DNA from: Telopea speciosissima | Taxonomy: Eukaryota; Streptophyta; Magnoliopsida; Proteales; Proteaceae | Assembly (NCBI RefSeq): GCF_018873765.1 | Contig: NC_057926.1 | Span: forward strand, 46,429,043-46,493,042 | DNA: 64,000 bases | Direction of reading: 5' to 3' | Part shown: piece by piece, positions 25,055-36,189 of the stretch | How the letters are laid out: each line of letters begins with the position of its first letter | Numbering within the stretch: the stretch's first letter is position 1 | Translations under genes and position numbers: made by a program | The notes under the pieces: model-generated | What the model was told of the DNA's origin: nothing | The model's input: only the letters and a program-made list of their open reading frames with translations | The model's database searches: none

Positions 25055-26159
25055 TAAAGTAAAGTGTTATATACTGGGTCTAATTTGAAGTTTCAGGAAA
25101 CAATGTTTTCTCTCGTAAATCTCCACATGTTATAGATTCAGATGGTACATAACATGTGGCGAAGACAAAATGAGAGAAACTCACAACTGAACTTGATAGA
25201 TATATCCATCAAGGTTCAAGATTTTGTTTTTAATGTAGGACTAGAACCTGAAAGAAGCATAATCCCAGGCAGGATCACAAATATAGGTCCAAACAGCAGT
25301 GAAGTAAGGGAAGTTGTAAAGAACTCACAAACCAGCAGCAATAGGGCCCTGGATGAGGGGAAAAACTCAAAAACTTGATGCAACTCTGATCAGCCAAATA
25401 ACAGCGATCGATCTTGCCTATCAAGGTCCTGAAACCCTATTTGGGTGAAATTGATGTGGTTGATCTGAAAGTGGAATAATGATCGGATGATGTTGCAATT
25501 TAGAAGCAGCAGTTGTTGATGAATTCCCAAGAGATTGCTGAGGGAAATTTATAAGAAGTCCAAGCAAAACCCTGGAAGATCTGAGAAGTCATTTAGACTG
25601 ATTTAGGGTTTTGAAAACGCGAAAAGTTTGAGATCGATATGGAGAACTCTCTAATCTTCAGCAGCTTGTTGTTGATGATTGAAGGATGTATGTAACCCAG
25701 CAATAGTGCAGCAACAGTAGTCGGCAGCTTCACAAATTGATGGAAGGATAATGGATCGACTACGGAAGAATGGGGAAGGGAATGGGCATCTCACACTAGG
25801 CCTCTCAGCTATACTCTCTCAGGATTTCCACAATTGATCAAAGCAAAATTATATATTCATTCAATTGTGGGCTCTCAAGAGCTGATAATAATGTTTATAT
25901 AGCCTAATGGCTGTGATGCAGAGCTGAAGCACTACATCCGCAAAAAGAAGAAGAATAAGTAGTCCAAGTGTCTAAGTAGTTTAGTAGGGAAGCCTATGTA
26001 TAGTAGACTCCCATCCTTAGTTTTATGCTTAGTTTTTATTTTATGACTTAAATTGAACAGGTCCAAAGCTGGTTGGACCAGTGAGTCAATTTAAGTGATT
26101 TTAGAATATTCTTTAGGATAGCATCCTTTTAATTTTAAGTTGTAATTAGGACTCCACCC
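25055..26159. other. Non-coding, no gene seen
   Basis: AT-rich sequence with only short chance ORFs. The style (purine-rich stretches, then CTTAGTTTTTATTTTATGAC near 26,030) resembles LTR or UTR of a decayed retroelement, but I find no boundary, primer site or coding domain. Confidence 0.35.
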
Positions 26160-26346
26160 GAATCGTTATCACCTCCAATTCCTGCCCGCTCCAATTCCCT
26201 CCAATCCCTCACATAGGAGCAATAATGACCACCTTACCCACTGCCCGAACACACTGCCCAAGGTGGGGTAGGGTGGTCATTTCTGCTCCTATGTGAGGGA
26301 TTGGAGGGAATTGGAGTGGGCAGCGAATTGGAGGTGATAAAAATTC
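26160..26346. mobile_element. Foldback MITE with perfect 10-bp TSD
   Basis: A 187-bp near-complete hairpin. The left arm (TTATCACCTCCAATTC, then CTCCAATTCCCTCCAATCCC, then TCACATAGGAGCA) is repeated inverted in the right arm, with only a few bases of loop near 26,250. It is flanked by GACTCCACCC at 26,150-26,159 and 26,347-26,356. On the reverse strand the right terminus is GAATTTTTATC, the same 11 bases as the MITE in the satellite. Confidence 0.92.
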
Positions 26347-26382
26347 GACTCCACCCCTCTCCACGAATTTTAGAGAGGGAGT

Positions 26383-26703
26383 GTTATGTTTTAGACACAT
26401 CCTAGGATTCCTACTCCTAGGCTGCATAGGAAAAAGGCCCTTTGGCAAAATATAAATAAAGAAAAATTATGAGGAGCTCATTACTTCACAATATTTTATT
26501 CCTCAAGCTGCTCTGCAACTTTGATTCTTCCTTTGGAGAATTGTTTTGTGTCTGAACAAGGCTCGTGGGATTGGTGTTTGATCCAATCGACACCTTGCAG
26601 TGTGAAGCCCGGGTGGTTCTTCGATGATCTACTTCAAGTTCTAGTTCAAGATTCAAGTTTTCTACTTCCAACAAACTGCTGCAAAGATTTCTCTGCAACA
26701 ACA
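26383..26703 (+). repeat. LTR-like segment, tentative
   Basis: Starts TGTTATGTTTTAGACAC, has a polyadenylation-like AAATATAAATAAAG near 26,447 and ends CTCTGCAACAACA. The TG...CA ends, poly(A) signal and U5-like tail suggest a solo LTR. The flanking pentamers (GGGAG against GTGAG) match only partly, and no internal domain is present. Confidence 0.3.
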
Positions 26704-26784
26704 GTGAGTTAGAAATATTCACAATCCCCACAATTCTTCTTCTAATGCTCTCAAATCCTTAACAATCCTCCCTTTTATTTTCAC

Positions 26785-27290
26785 CATGGTTTGAAAACTC
26801 GTCTCGACCAGGTCGAGATTCTCGAAATCTCAGCAAGACTGTTTTTTTTGGGGGGGAGGGTTTCAGAATGATTTTAAGGTGGGCAGTTCGCCATAATTGG
26901 GTTCGAAACTTTAAGGGAAGGTTGTTTTAGGCTTATTAAACATATTTAAATCTTCAAATTAAAAGAAAAAAAACACTCAATTTGGTGTTTTGGATTTGCA
27001 TCCTTGGTTGGAGGTAAAGGCTGAACCCTTAATGTAATATTGCCTATTCTACACATTGTTCGAATGATATGACACATAATTGGCAAGAAAAACAAAGTAA
27101 ATTATGCAATAATGGATGAAGTCACAAAATATTGAATAATTGTTTAAGAAATAGTTAAAAGACTTAAAGTTTCTACTACAACCCACAAGATACAGTGAAG
27201 TGTTCACAATGCATATTACATAGACACCCAACCCAAGTACAATGAATAATACATAAGTCATAGACGCCATACTACCCTAGAATTTGCTAA
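26785..27290. mobile_element. Decayed hAT-family derivative
   Basis: Begins CATGGTTTGAAAACTCG, similar to the terminus of the elements at 34,714 and 43,678 (CATGGAACAAAAACTCG). Internally, TTAGGCTTATTAAACATATT, then TTTGGTGTTTTGGATTTGCA, then CCTTAATGTAA matches the non-coding end of the hAT element at about 60,775-60,890 in the same order. No transposase is present; the right boundary is uncertain. Confidence 0.5.
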
Positions 27291-27822
27291 TGAACGTTGA
27301 ATAGCACCGAGGATCGACCTCCGATCGTCGCTTCTATTCTCCGATCTGCAGCAGAGTGAAAGAGGAGAACTCATCTCCGACTACTTGTAATCTTAGTAAA
27401 GGTATTATGAAGAAATTCTTACAGTGATCTCTTATGCCTTTTCTTTTTCTTGTTTGACTTTGCCTTCTCCGGCAACGACATATCACAGCAAAAGTCTACT
27501 TGCGAATTGGTAGAACGATAAGGGTTACCCCCTTTGAGTGCAGCAACGGATCTCTTCTTTGATCTCTAGCACCTGCTTCGCATACACATCTGGTACTATC
27601 CTTCAAGGACGGATTATCCGCTAACGAGTGGTGACGTACGAAGTCTTATTTTTCGATTGTTTTTTATCTTTGTAATTTTCACGGCCATATATTCTGTAGT
27701 GGTGGTGATGTCCAACGAAACACTGGTTTAAAGAACCGGAAGTGTTTTGGACCTTTGTCCTACCGATACTATAGAACGGGTTTAGCCTTTAGGAAATTAT
27801 CTCTGTATTTACAATCTTTCTT
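27291..27822 (+). promoter_or_regulatory. Endogenous pararetrovirus leader region
   Basis: About 530 bp without long ORFs precedes the first viral ORF. Caulimovirids usually have a long structured leader with a tRNA-Met primer site. I cannot find an exact TGGTATCAGAGC here, so the primer site is either degraded or different. The left limit is set by the end of hAT-like sequence and is approximate. Confidence 0.45.
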
Positions 27823-29769
27823 ATGGCTTCCCACCCCCCTTGCTTCAGTAATGATCCATCTTTTCCTTTTGAACATGGCACACATGCCTTACCAGATAGT
27901 AATAGTATTAGCGGCGCTATAAATTATTTAATCGATATGTCTTTAGATAACCAAGAAAAAATCAACAAAAAATTGGATACTACTATCATTCTACTTGCTG
28001 ATCTAGTTGACAACCAACCGATCATACCCCCTGTACTCCCTCCCCGGGATACTTTTCTTGTTATTAGCACTCTCACTGAAGACACCTTTGAAGAACAACC
28101 TATTTCGGATGATTTTCTTTACCTTAAAGAAATCATGGACCATTGGAAAGATCGTTATAAAACGACTACGGACCCAACGGACCAAGACCGTCTCTTCAGG
28201 ATGATGCAACAATTCTATGTTGACAACCAACAGAGTTTTGTCGCACACAACTTTGTTCTTTTTTCGGATGACGAAGACCAGATTCACCAAGAATCATCTT
28301 CTTCTTCCTCTGACTCAGACTCAGAAACCCTTCCCCACAGTACCCCCCACTGTTGAAAGTTCCAAGCGTAAGATGGACGCACAAAACGACCATCTTGACA
28401 CCGATGAGGATTTCCACCCTTAGACTGGTCAACGCGAAACCTTTGGTCACGACACTGTTTTTGCCACAGAAACAGAGGGTATCTATACCTGCAAAGATGA
28501 CCTTCATAAGTATGGTTTGGCCTCAGGCGGAACCTATCTTGACCTTACCAATATAGCCATTAAAGACTATGACAAGGCAATTAATGAATGGGCACAAACG
28601 TTCGCCATTCTCATTGCCAATTATAAGGCTACTTGGTCTGCAAACAAATTCCTGGAATACCTTAGTGATTCCCTCCAAGGCGATGTCCTGCAGTTTATTA
28701 AAAAGTTTGACCAAACTGAAGACGGCAAAGTGGCTAAAACCAACCTGCTAGTTCTCCAGACTAATTTTGAAAAAATTTTGGTTGAATTTACGAAAATCAT
28801 TAAAACAGAATTTTATGGTTTTCATTCTCCTGACAAGCTCGCCGAAGATGTCAGTTTTAATTTAACTAAGATTAAGCTTAATAATCTTCTTAAATTTGAA
28901 GCTTTTTCAAAAAAATACATGAGTCTTTACCTACTGCTAGATAGCAATAAATCTGCATATTGGAAGGACCAGTTTTTCCCAAAGTTACCCCCACCTTGGG
29001 ATGAATTATGTCATTCTACATATCCAGCTTTTATCAACGACTCCAAAAGCGTTGATACCCTTGGAAACAGAATTAATTTTGTTTTCAGGCATATTCTGGA
29101 TCACTGTCTTAAAGCCCAAGCAGCCAAAGCTCTTAAACATAAGATCTCCCCCGATCTATGTAAAGATCTGCTCAATAACGAATTTGAATTCGGTACAAAG
29201 CCAATTCATCATCGTTCTCATAAATCTAAAATTAAGTCCAAATTTTCCAAACAGTATCGCTGGGAAAAATATAATTCCAAGGACTTTCCCTCTAGACCTA
29301 AGAAGTCGTTTTCCCACAAACGCTTTATTAGGAAAAAAACCCCTTACACAAAATCAACACAGGATAAAACCAATTGTACTTGTTATTTGTGTAATGAAAA
29401 GGGCCATTTTGCAAACGAATGTCCCAACAAAACCAAGAATGCCCGTAAAATGATTCGTTACTTAGATGAATTTGATTATGAGGTATTATTCTTTTCTGAA
29501 GTTTCAGACCCCGCTGAACTTCTTTATGAGTTAGTCTCTGAATCGGATGATCAGTCGTCTGACGATGATTCTGATTTCATTTTTATGGAAAATGAGACAC
29601 AGGAACCCCCTCCTTCCAACTCATCTATCCCGATCGAGATCAAGCCTATTGCGGCATCTGAACTCGACTCTGTCGCTCTCAATGATCTCATGAGAGAGGA
29701 CGTATCTTTTGACCCTAATCTCTTTAACAAAATAAAAGAGGTTACTCACGATGAGGTTTACAAGCTATC
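27823..29769 (+). pseudogene. Pararetrovirus ORF1, N-terminal region and coat protein, broken
   Basis: An ATG at 27,823 opens a 177-codon frame with a coiled-coil-like stretch (INYLIDMSLDNQEKINKKLD), an acidic/serine-rich end and a frame change in a C run near 28,340-28,357. The frame then continues through a TAG at 28,421-28,423 into a coat-protein-like region (28,517 onwards, with INEWAQTFAILIANYKATWS), a basic stretch and the zinc knuckle CYLCNEKGHFANEC (CX2CX4HX4C, 29,381-29,422), followed by an acidic tail. This layout is the caulimovirid capsid protein, which packages the viral DNA. It is an old, non-functional copy in the plant genome. Confidence 0.82.
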
Positions 29770-30240
29770 CAAGCTTAGTAATCTCTGGTCTCGGCGTTAT
29801 TTTGACCAAGCCTGTGGCAATACCACTGCCCAGTCTACAGATGACTCTAGTCTTGAAATTTCTTTGTTCAATCCTAACCAAATCAAATGATTGGTTAAAA
29901 AACACCCCAAATTGAGATACATACACATTGGTCTCATACATATTGAACTCACTGCTCTTTTTCGACAAGGTATCGACACCCCAATTGTTGTTGCCATTTT
30001 CGATAAAAGATTCCTTCAAGAGCCCCTCAACGCTCTTATTGGTGGTATTAAATCCAACCTAGTTAATGTTTCGATTTGGTTCAAACTTAAACCCAATTTC
30101 TTTATTTCTATCCATGACCCGAATCTTTGTGATTCTGTAGTTTTAAAAATTAAGACCCAATGGACCGGCATGAAGGCTGACAGTCATAACCTTGCTGTTA
30201 GTTGAAAATGTTTACATGAGTTAACTAACGTTACCTCTAC
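29770..30240 (+). pseudogene. Pararetrovirus movement-protein domain, broken
   Basis: In the same frame as the coat protein, with YIHIGLIHIELTAL, GIDTPIVVAIFDKRF, PNFFISIHDPN and VVLKIKTQW in the order of the caulimovirid movement-protein core, which enlarges plasmodesmata for cell-to-cell spread. Two in-frame TGA codons (29,888-29,890 and 30,203-30,205) lie at the borders of the conserved stretch. Because homology continues on both sides, they read as nonsense mutations, though genuine ORF ends cannot be excluded. The placement after the coat protein and before the protease is notable. Confidence 0.72.
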
Positions 30241-32573
30241 TAAGCTATTGCCCCCTCCAGATAAAAAGTTCATGGAACTCTTTGAACCACGACCCTATGA
30301 GCACGAGATACAACCTCGAGTGCTTAATTGGCATGATATAAAAATACCCAGTGAATGGTTAATTTTTGATATTTTAGATACCCCTCAAAATATCCGTGAA
30401 GTCCAAGCACCAATGTTTGAACTTCAATTTTCAGGTAATAATCTTTACTTCAGAAGACGAACACCTGTCCCTAGCATGCAGGCTAGCACGTCTAACCAAG
30501 GATCGACGTCTTCTCGAACCTCAGCTGCTACTTCTTCTCTACCACGATATGTACCCAACTATGTACCTAACCATCTTAACCCTTATTATTTGAAACCTTG
30601 GTTCTACAAAGGACCACAGAATTTGGATTATACTCCTTCTGACAAAGACACCGATTCAGTCGCTGTCATTACCATCTTCAACCATTACACAACTGAAGAT
30701 ACCGATATCATTTTTCAGACACACCAAAGTCCAAAAAAATATACTTATGTCAAAGGACATTTCTCTTTCCCTGGATTCAAGCCTTATACCCTTGATATCC
30801 TCATGGACACTGGAGCCACCAGTTGTATTTGTAAACATAATGCAATCCCCAGCTATTTTTGGCAAAAAATGGAGATGCCTGCTTATGTTAGCGGTATTTC
30901 TGGTCCAACCACTACCTTAGAGTACAAAGCTCTAAATGTCCCAATTACCCTTGGAAACAAAGATTTTGTTATTCCCAAGATCACTTGTTTTCCTTCTATG
31001 CATGGTGATTTCATCCTAGGCACTAATTTTCTTTTTAATTATCTGCCTCTCACCCTTCTTCCTCATATTATCCAGATCCAGCACCCTACTGGCCCTGTTG
31101 AATTAAAATTACTCACATCTCACTCTTCTCAATGTGATAATCCCGGTTTTACCCAAGAACCAATTAAAATTAAAGCCACCACTGAAGTTCCTGACAATCC
31201 AAACCTACATTGGCTCCTCAAACTTCTCAAACCCAACTTTAGTAATTTTCCCCTTTTATGGTGGGATAAAAGCCCTCGGTTTTGTTCTATCACCTTAGAT
31301 GCTTCACACAAGATTATCCGTGTCAAACCTATTCTCTATCTGAAAGCAGATATTGAAGAATTTGATAAACAAATCCCTGAGTTACTTAATCTTGGACTTA
31401 TAGAACCCTCTAATAGTCCGCACTCCTGTCCCGCTTTTATGGTACGCAATCATGCGGAAATTAAGCGTGGAAAAGCTCGTATGGTTATAAACTACAAACG
31501 TTTAAACCAAAACATTATTTTTGATGGATATTTTATCCCTCGAAAAGATGTCCTTATTCATCGTGCCAAAGATGCTACCATTTACAGCAAATTGGACTGT
31601 AAATCCAATTTTTGGCAAATTAAGCTAACTGAGGAATCCAAACCTCTGACGGCTTTCTCCACACCCTTTAACCGCCATTACCAATGGAAGGTTATGCCTT
31701 TCGGCCTCTGTACGGCACCACAGATTTTCCAACGATGGATTGATTCTATTTTTGGCAATCTCCCCTTTTGTGTTGCTTACATTGATGACATTCTTGTCTT
31801 CTCCAAATCCCCCGAAGACCACTCTAAGCATCTTCGCATCATTGGAGATCTTTTCCTACAACATGGAATAATCCTTTCTCCCTCCAAAATCGACTTAGAG
31901 AAACCTGAGATCGAATTTTTGGGATTAATCTTAACCGATCATGGACTTCAACTCCAAGATCATATTCTTATTAAAATTAGGGATTTCCCAACAGTTCTAA
32001 CTGATAAGAAACACCTTCAACAGTTTCTCGGAATCCTTAATTATGGTCGAAATTACATCAAAGACCTTTCCACCAAAGAAAAACGTCTTTTACTTAAATT
32101 ACAAAAGGATGTAGTTTTTACCTAGACCAAGGCTGACACACAGGCTGTCCCACAATATATTTTCCTAATGCTGGTGATCTCTTAATTCTTGAAACAGATG
32201 CTAGCAATGAACATTGGGGAGGCTAAAAGCACGCCCTCTTAAAAATCCCTCTGATGAGCAAATTTGCGGCTACAACTCTGGCAAATTCACCCCTGCTCAA
32301 ATTAATTATATGATTTATGAAAATGAAATCTTAGCAATCGTTAATGCTATCCAATGATTTCGGATTTACCTCCTCCCTGAGAAATTTCTTATTCGCACTG
32401 ATAATCAGGCAGTTAGAGATTTTCTCAAGACTAAACAACAAGAAACTAATTCTCGAAGAATTAATTGGCACAACACCATTAATCAATATTCTTATGAAAT
32501 TGTACACATTAAAGGCATTGACAATTTTCTTACTGATTATCTTAACAGAGATGAATCCACGCCGTCATCTTGA
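30241..32573 (+). pseudogene. Pararetrovirus protease, reverse transcriptase and RNase H, broken
   Basis: An aspartic protease site DTGATSCIC (about 30,805-30,831) is followed by RT with ARMVINYKRLNQN, YSKLDCKSNFWQIKL, MPFGLCTAPQIFQRW and the catalytic YIDDILVFSK (31,778-31,807), ending EFLGLILTDHGL and LQQFLGILNYGRNYI. This frame stops at 32,123-32,125. RNase H follows in shifted frames: TDAS near 32,197, YENEILAIVNAI, TDNQAVRDFL and IDNFLTDYLNR, with frame changes near 32,150 and 32,222 and a stop at 32,355. The product would copy pregenomic RNA to DNA. No integrase is present, which separates it from LTR retrotransposons. Confidence 0.92.
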
Positions 32574-34020
32574 TAAAGGAAAGGGTAAAGCACCTGCGAC
32601 ACCACATCGCACTCGCAAAAAAGCCACCCCAGGCTTACTCCCTACCCCTCGTGGTGGTATTCTTATACGAGAACCCCAGGCAGCAGCAGCAGCTCCTACC
32701 CAAAGGCCTGCTTCTAGCTACACTAGAATTCTTGCCACCACAGCGGAATTCGCCCCCTCTCCTTATCAACCTTTTAGTCCCTATTTCTACCCCGAAAATA
32801 GTCAAAATCAGGACAGTCAGGATCCTTATTATTTATGGAACATGACCCCAGCCAGCTACTCCCAGGTAGTACAACAACTACCCGCGACTATTGCTCCATC
32901 TTCTTTTGGTCAGTCAGTGACAAACACTACTGATTTCTTTAAACATGATGGTGTACCTACCAAATGGTATCATCACATTAATACTTTGTGGAAGACTCAG
33001 TTGGCCGGACAGAAAAAACCATTCCGGACTGCTCTTACCACCTTCTCTAAAACCCTTGGTTTCTTTTATCAGAAACAACTCACCCTACAAACAGTTGTAC
33101 TCGACTCAATTAAACAACTTGATTGGGACGATGTTACCTCCCCTGAAAAAGTACAAAGCTTTCTTCAGATTTCTGACTGTATTGAAGTTCATCTTCAAGA
33201 TGCTCTCTTCTTTAAAATTAAAAGAATTTGTATATATTTGAAGGCTCAAGTAATCCTTCCTAAAGAAATCTTCCCAATGATACAACGTCATTGTAATGAA
33301 GAACAATACCAGCGCTACAAAAGCTTCATGCTGGAATACCCAAAAAATATTATGAGAACACATCATCAACAACATCGTCTGATCTTTTACCCCAGACACA
33401 AACCCTGGAGTATTGCTGCTATTGAATGGGGACTCGTTGGTCAACTAGTCTTCTCTAGTAACTGCACCTCTGTCCTCGACCAATTGCCCATGATGATCAG
33501 AACAATGGTCTTTCATGCTACTGCCAATTGGAGATTCTCAGGTGGACTCGAATTCACCATTACCAGTACTTTGGGATGGCGACACAGAGAACGCTTCTTC
33601 CAGCCATATCAGATTTGGCACCTCTAACCTGCGTCCTGTTACACAGTTCAGGAACCGGCTCTCATCACCGATGAAGACGAAGCAGCTACCATAGCCAATC
33701 ACTTCATCCATGCTGACCAGCTGTACAAACAGTCCCTCATTGCTCTACACAAAGAAGCATTGACACTTATTTTCCCCAATGGATGCTCCAAGTACCGTTA
33801 TCTTGTCTCCGACGGTCAACGAATCTTTGTCACCCAATTTCTCATCCAGGATTACAATCTACAGACACTCTCTCTGTTAGATGTCCCAGCTACTCTCCTT
33901 GCCGAAGTCGAAGAAGCCCTGGAAGAAATGGCTGCCCATGAACTTGCTGAACAAGCAGCCGCCGAGAACTACTCTCCAGCCTGCTGTGTCGATTCCGACA
34001 TCAACCTCGAGTCTGATTGA
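32551..34020 (+). pseudogene. Pararetrovirus ORF2, product unassigned, one in-frame stop
   Basis: The ATG at 32,551 overlaps the end of the RNase H frame (stop at 32,571-32,573). The frame stays open for 358 codons to a TAA at 33,625-33,627 and then continues in the same frame to 34,018-34,020, so an intact version would be about 489 residues. The N-terminus is basic and proline/alanine-rich; the middle has AIEWGLVGQLVFSSNC and HATANWRFSGGLEF; the C-terminus is acidic and alanine/glutamate-rich. I recognise no domain. By position it corresponds to the last caulimovirid ORF, often the translational transactivator or inclusion-body protein, but that is inference only. Confidence 0.65.
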
Positions 34021-34320
34021 CTGTGGACCCCCCAGTCGACGTCTACTTACGTCAGCAAGACCCCATGAACAGTGACAGCCGCCCTACGTCACTGCTTAAA
34101 CAAGGGTGGGTACGTGTATGGAAGCATCAACAAGGGTGGGATTTCTGCCTTTCAAGGGGTCGGGCGGTTATTTCGCGGTGGCCTGTGTTTGGGCATAGGA
34201 GTCCCGCTCTCAGATTGGCTCCTTTTTTCCCATTTCTTAATTAACTCGGGTATGATTTGTTATAATTTGTGTAGTTGGTTTTTATTTTTCTAAGAAAGAT
34301 AATGCATCAATGTAACTACT
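34021..34320 (+). promoter_or_regulatory. Pararetrovirus 3' intergenic region, promoter-like
   Basis: Directly after ORF2, two CGTCA cores stand about 35 bp apart (CTTACGTCAGC near 34,049 and CCTACGTCACTGC near 34,083). This spacing and type are reminiscent of as-1-like activation sites in caulimovirid promoters. A tandem GGGTGGGTACG / AAGGGTGGGAT pair and AT-rich GGTATGATTTGTTATAATTT near 34,250 follow. A promoter here would drive the pregenomic RNA through the leader in the circular genome. Its function is inferred from position and motifs. Confidence 0.45.
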
Positions 34321-34713
34321 GGGATGATTTCTACCAAAACATAAAAAAAAAAAAAAGAAACCACAGGGATGATGTGTTTTCCGTTGCAAATGTCTTTACT
34401 TAAAAAACATTTCACAACGAACTTTTGTACCGTTGTAAATAACATAGTATGTGACAGAATATTCTATCCCTAATTAGCTACTCTTTTGCGATAAAAACAT
34501 ATTACTTTATTGGAAATTTTTAAAAATAAGGGATCCACCTCCTCTCCAGCGAGCCCAGCACCCATGGAGTGACCAGTGAGCATCCAACGGCTTGGCTGGC
34601 TAGATGCGTGCAGGCACACATCCTAGCGTGAGAGCCAAGCCCTGGAAAGGAGGCCGATCCCAAAATAAGCTCTTATGCGACGGTTATTTCTGTCTTAAAA
34701 GATCCCTGGAGGC
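34321..34713. other. Non-coding, no feature seen
   Basis: An A run near 34,343 is followed by AT-rich DNA and a GC-richer stretch (34,530-34,660). No gene, hairpin or repeat boundary is recognised. Confidence 0.4.
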
Positions 34714-35702
34714 CATGGAACAAAAACTCGATCGAAACCTATCGAAACCACCGAGTTAACTCAGTTTTCCAGGTTTCTGAGACGAGTTGAAGGGGGGTTT
34801 TATAAAATCCCTGGATTCGATCGAATTTCGATGGTTTCGACACATATGCCCATCGAACTAGGGGAAACTTGGCTGAAACTAGGATAGACAGGTATTTATG
34901 CCAGAAACTAGGATAGACCCTTAGTTATGTCTAATATCATTTAAGTAAATATTTTATTTAAGATATTATTAATAAATAAGCAAATACTCCCCTATTTGAA
35001 TCCAATAAAAATAGTTAAAAAATCAAATTCCAAAAGGAAAAAAAGTCAACTCCCTAGTTCAAGAACAAAAACTAGATTTTCAACAGTAGATGCAATTTTT
35101 AACTTTCTAATGCTGGGGTTTTTCTCAAATCTAAAAATTTCATAAATCTTAATATGGTAAAATATTACTAAAAACCAAAAGTACGGTAAAAAATTCATTT
35201 GTTTTGACGTCCAAAAATATTTTTTCATTCAGAGCGATTTTGACAGTATTTGCGCACACCAAATTAAGTTTGACCGGTACATTACTCTTTCAATATAAAT
35301 CAGATTTAAGCAATCTTGGACTTATTGGAAATCTATCAAAACAAAGCTTTCTAACAAATCCAAGATTGCTTAAATCTCATTTATCTTGAAGGAGTTATGT
35401 TCCAATCAAACCTTATTTGATACCATGTCCAAGAACAATATATAGTATCAAACTTGGATCAAAACCACAAGTAATATTTTTAGTGTTTTCTATGTGAAAC
35501 TAATGCATGGATTGAGTTTAAAATGTCAAAAATAGGCAGCAAAACAAGAATTAGGGGGAAAAAATAGCTTTTGGGTATCGAAACCAAGGTTTGAGTTAGC
35601 CTGGAGAATGTCGCAAGTTTCGACCGAGATATGGTCAAAACCAAGACGAATTCATTTTCTGGCTGATCGAAACCTAGTTGAAACCCGAGTTTTAGAACAT
35701 TG
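34714..35702. mobile_element. Non-autonomous hAT-type element, copy 1
   Basis: Aligns along its whole length, in the same orientation, with 43,678-44,742. Both start CATGGAACAAAAACTCG and both contain the shared AAGTAAATATTTTATTTAAG-like, GACAGTATTTGCGCACACCA and CAAATCCAAGATTGCTTAAA blocks. The right end on the reverse strand is CAATGTTCTAAAACTCGGG. No clear target-site duplication remains, so this copy is older than the other. There is no coding capacity. Confidence 0.8.
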
Positions 35703-36189
35703 TTGTAGAAACAAATCCATACCAATTTTGAAAAAGCTAATCCTTGATTCATCAATTGGATTCGAGAACGGTTTTTTTTGCAGCAATAGTTTATAGAAAT
35801 TGCTTCACAAGAATTCTCTCTTGTCTAATCTTTAAGAATGTACAAAGAAATCCATTAGAATCCTTAAAAGCTATCACTTTTATAAATAAAAAAAAAAAAA
35901 AGGAAGCTTTGTTGCTTTAATAAAGGGCATTTTATCCTACAAGACCTTATTCTTCTTTATCTATTTCTAACTCCATAAATGTATTTAATATATTCTTATG
36001 TGTGAAAGTTTTGTTGTCTTGATTGATAATCTCTCGTCAGCACTTTATGCTTCCTTGTCAAGTAATCCTCCCAAACCTGTACGTTACAAATAAAATACGG
36101 AATTATTAACAATGAAATGAATCAAATGTTAGAAAAGGAAAGATGTTGGGTCAATATTGGATATTAGACCCAATATTGAATTCCTCTAG
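35703..36189. other. Non-coding, no gene seen
   Basis: AT-rich spacer with an A run at 35,888. It ends in a small inverted repeat (CAATATTGGATATTAGACCC) just before the telomere-like tract. Confidence 0.4.

Noticed and set aside
26209-26448. 79-codon minus-strand ORF
   Set aside because: It lies mostly within the foldback MITE and its hairpin arms.
27291-34320. LTR retrotransposon instead of a pararetrovirus
   Set aside because: There is no integrase and no flanking LTR pair, and a movement-protein core lies between coat protein and protease.
34714-35702. 10-bp target duplication as evidence for a Mutator element in the 1-kb family
   Set aside because: At the paralogous copy the extra two matching bases are explained by the CAAGG terminus, leaving an 8-bp hAT-type duplication.
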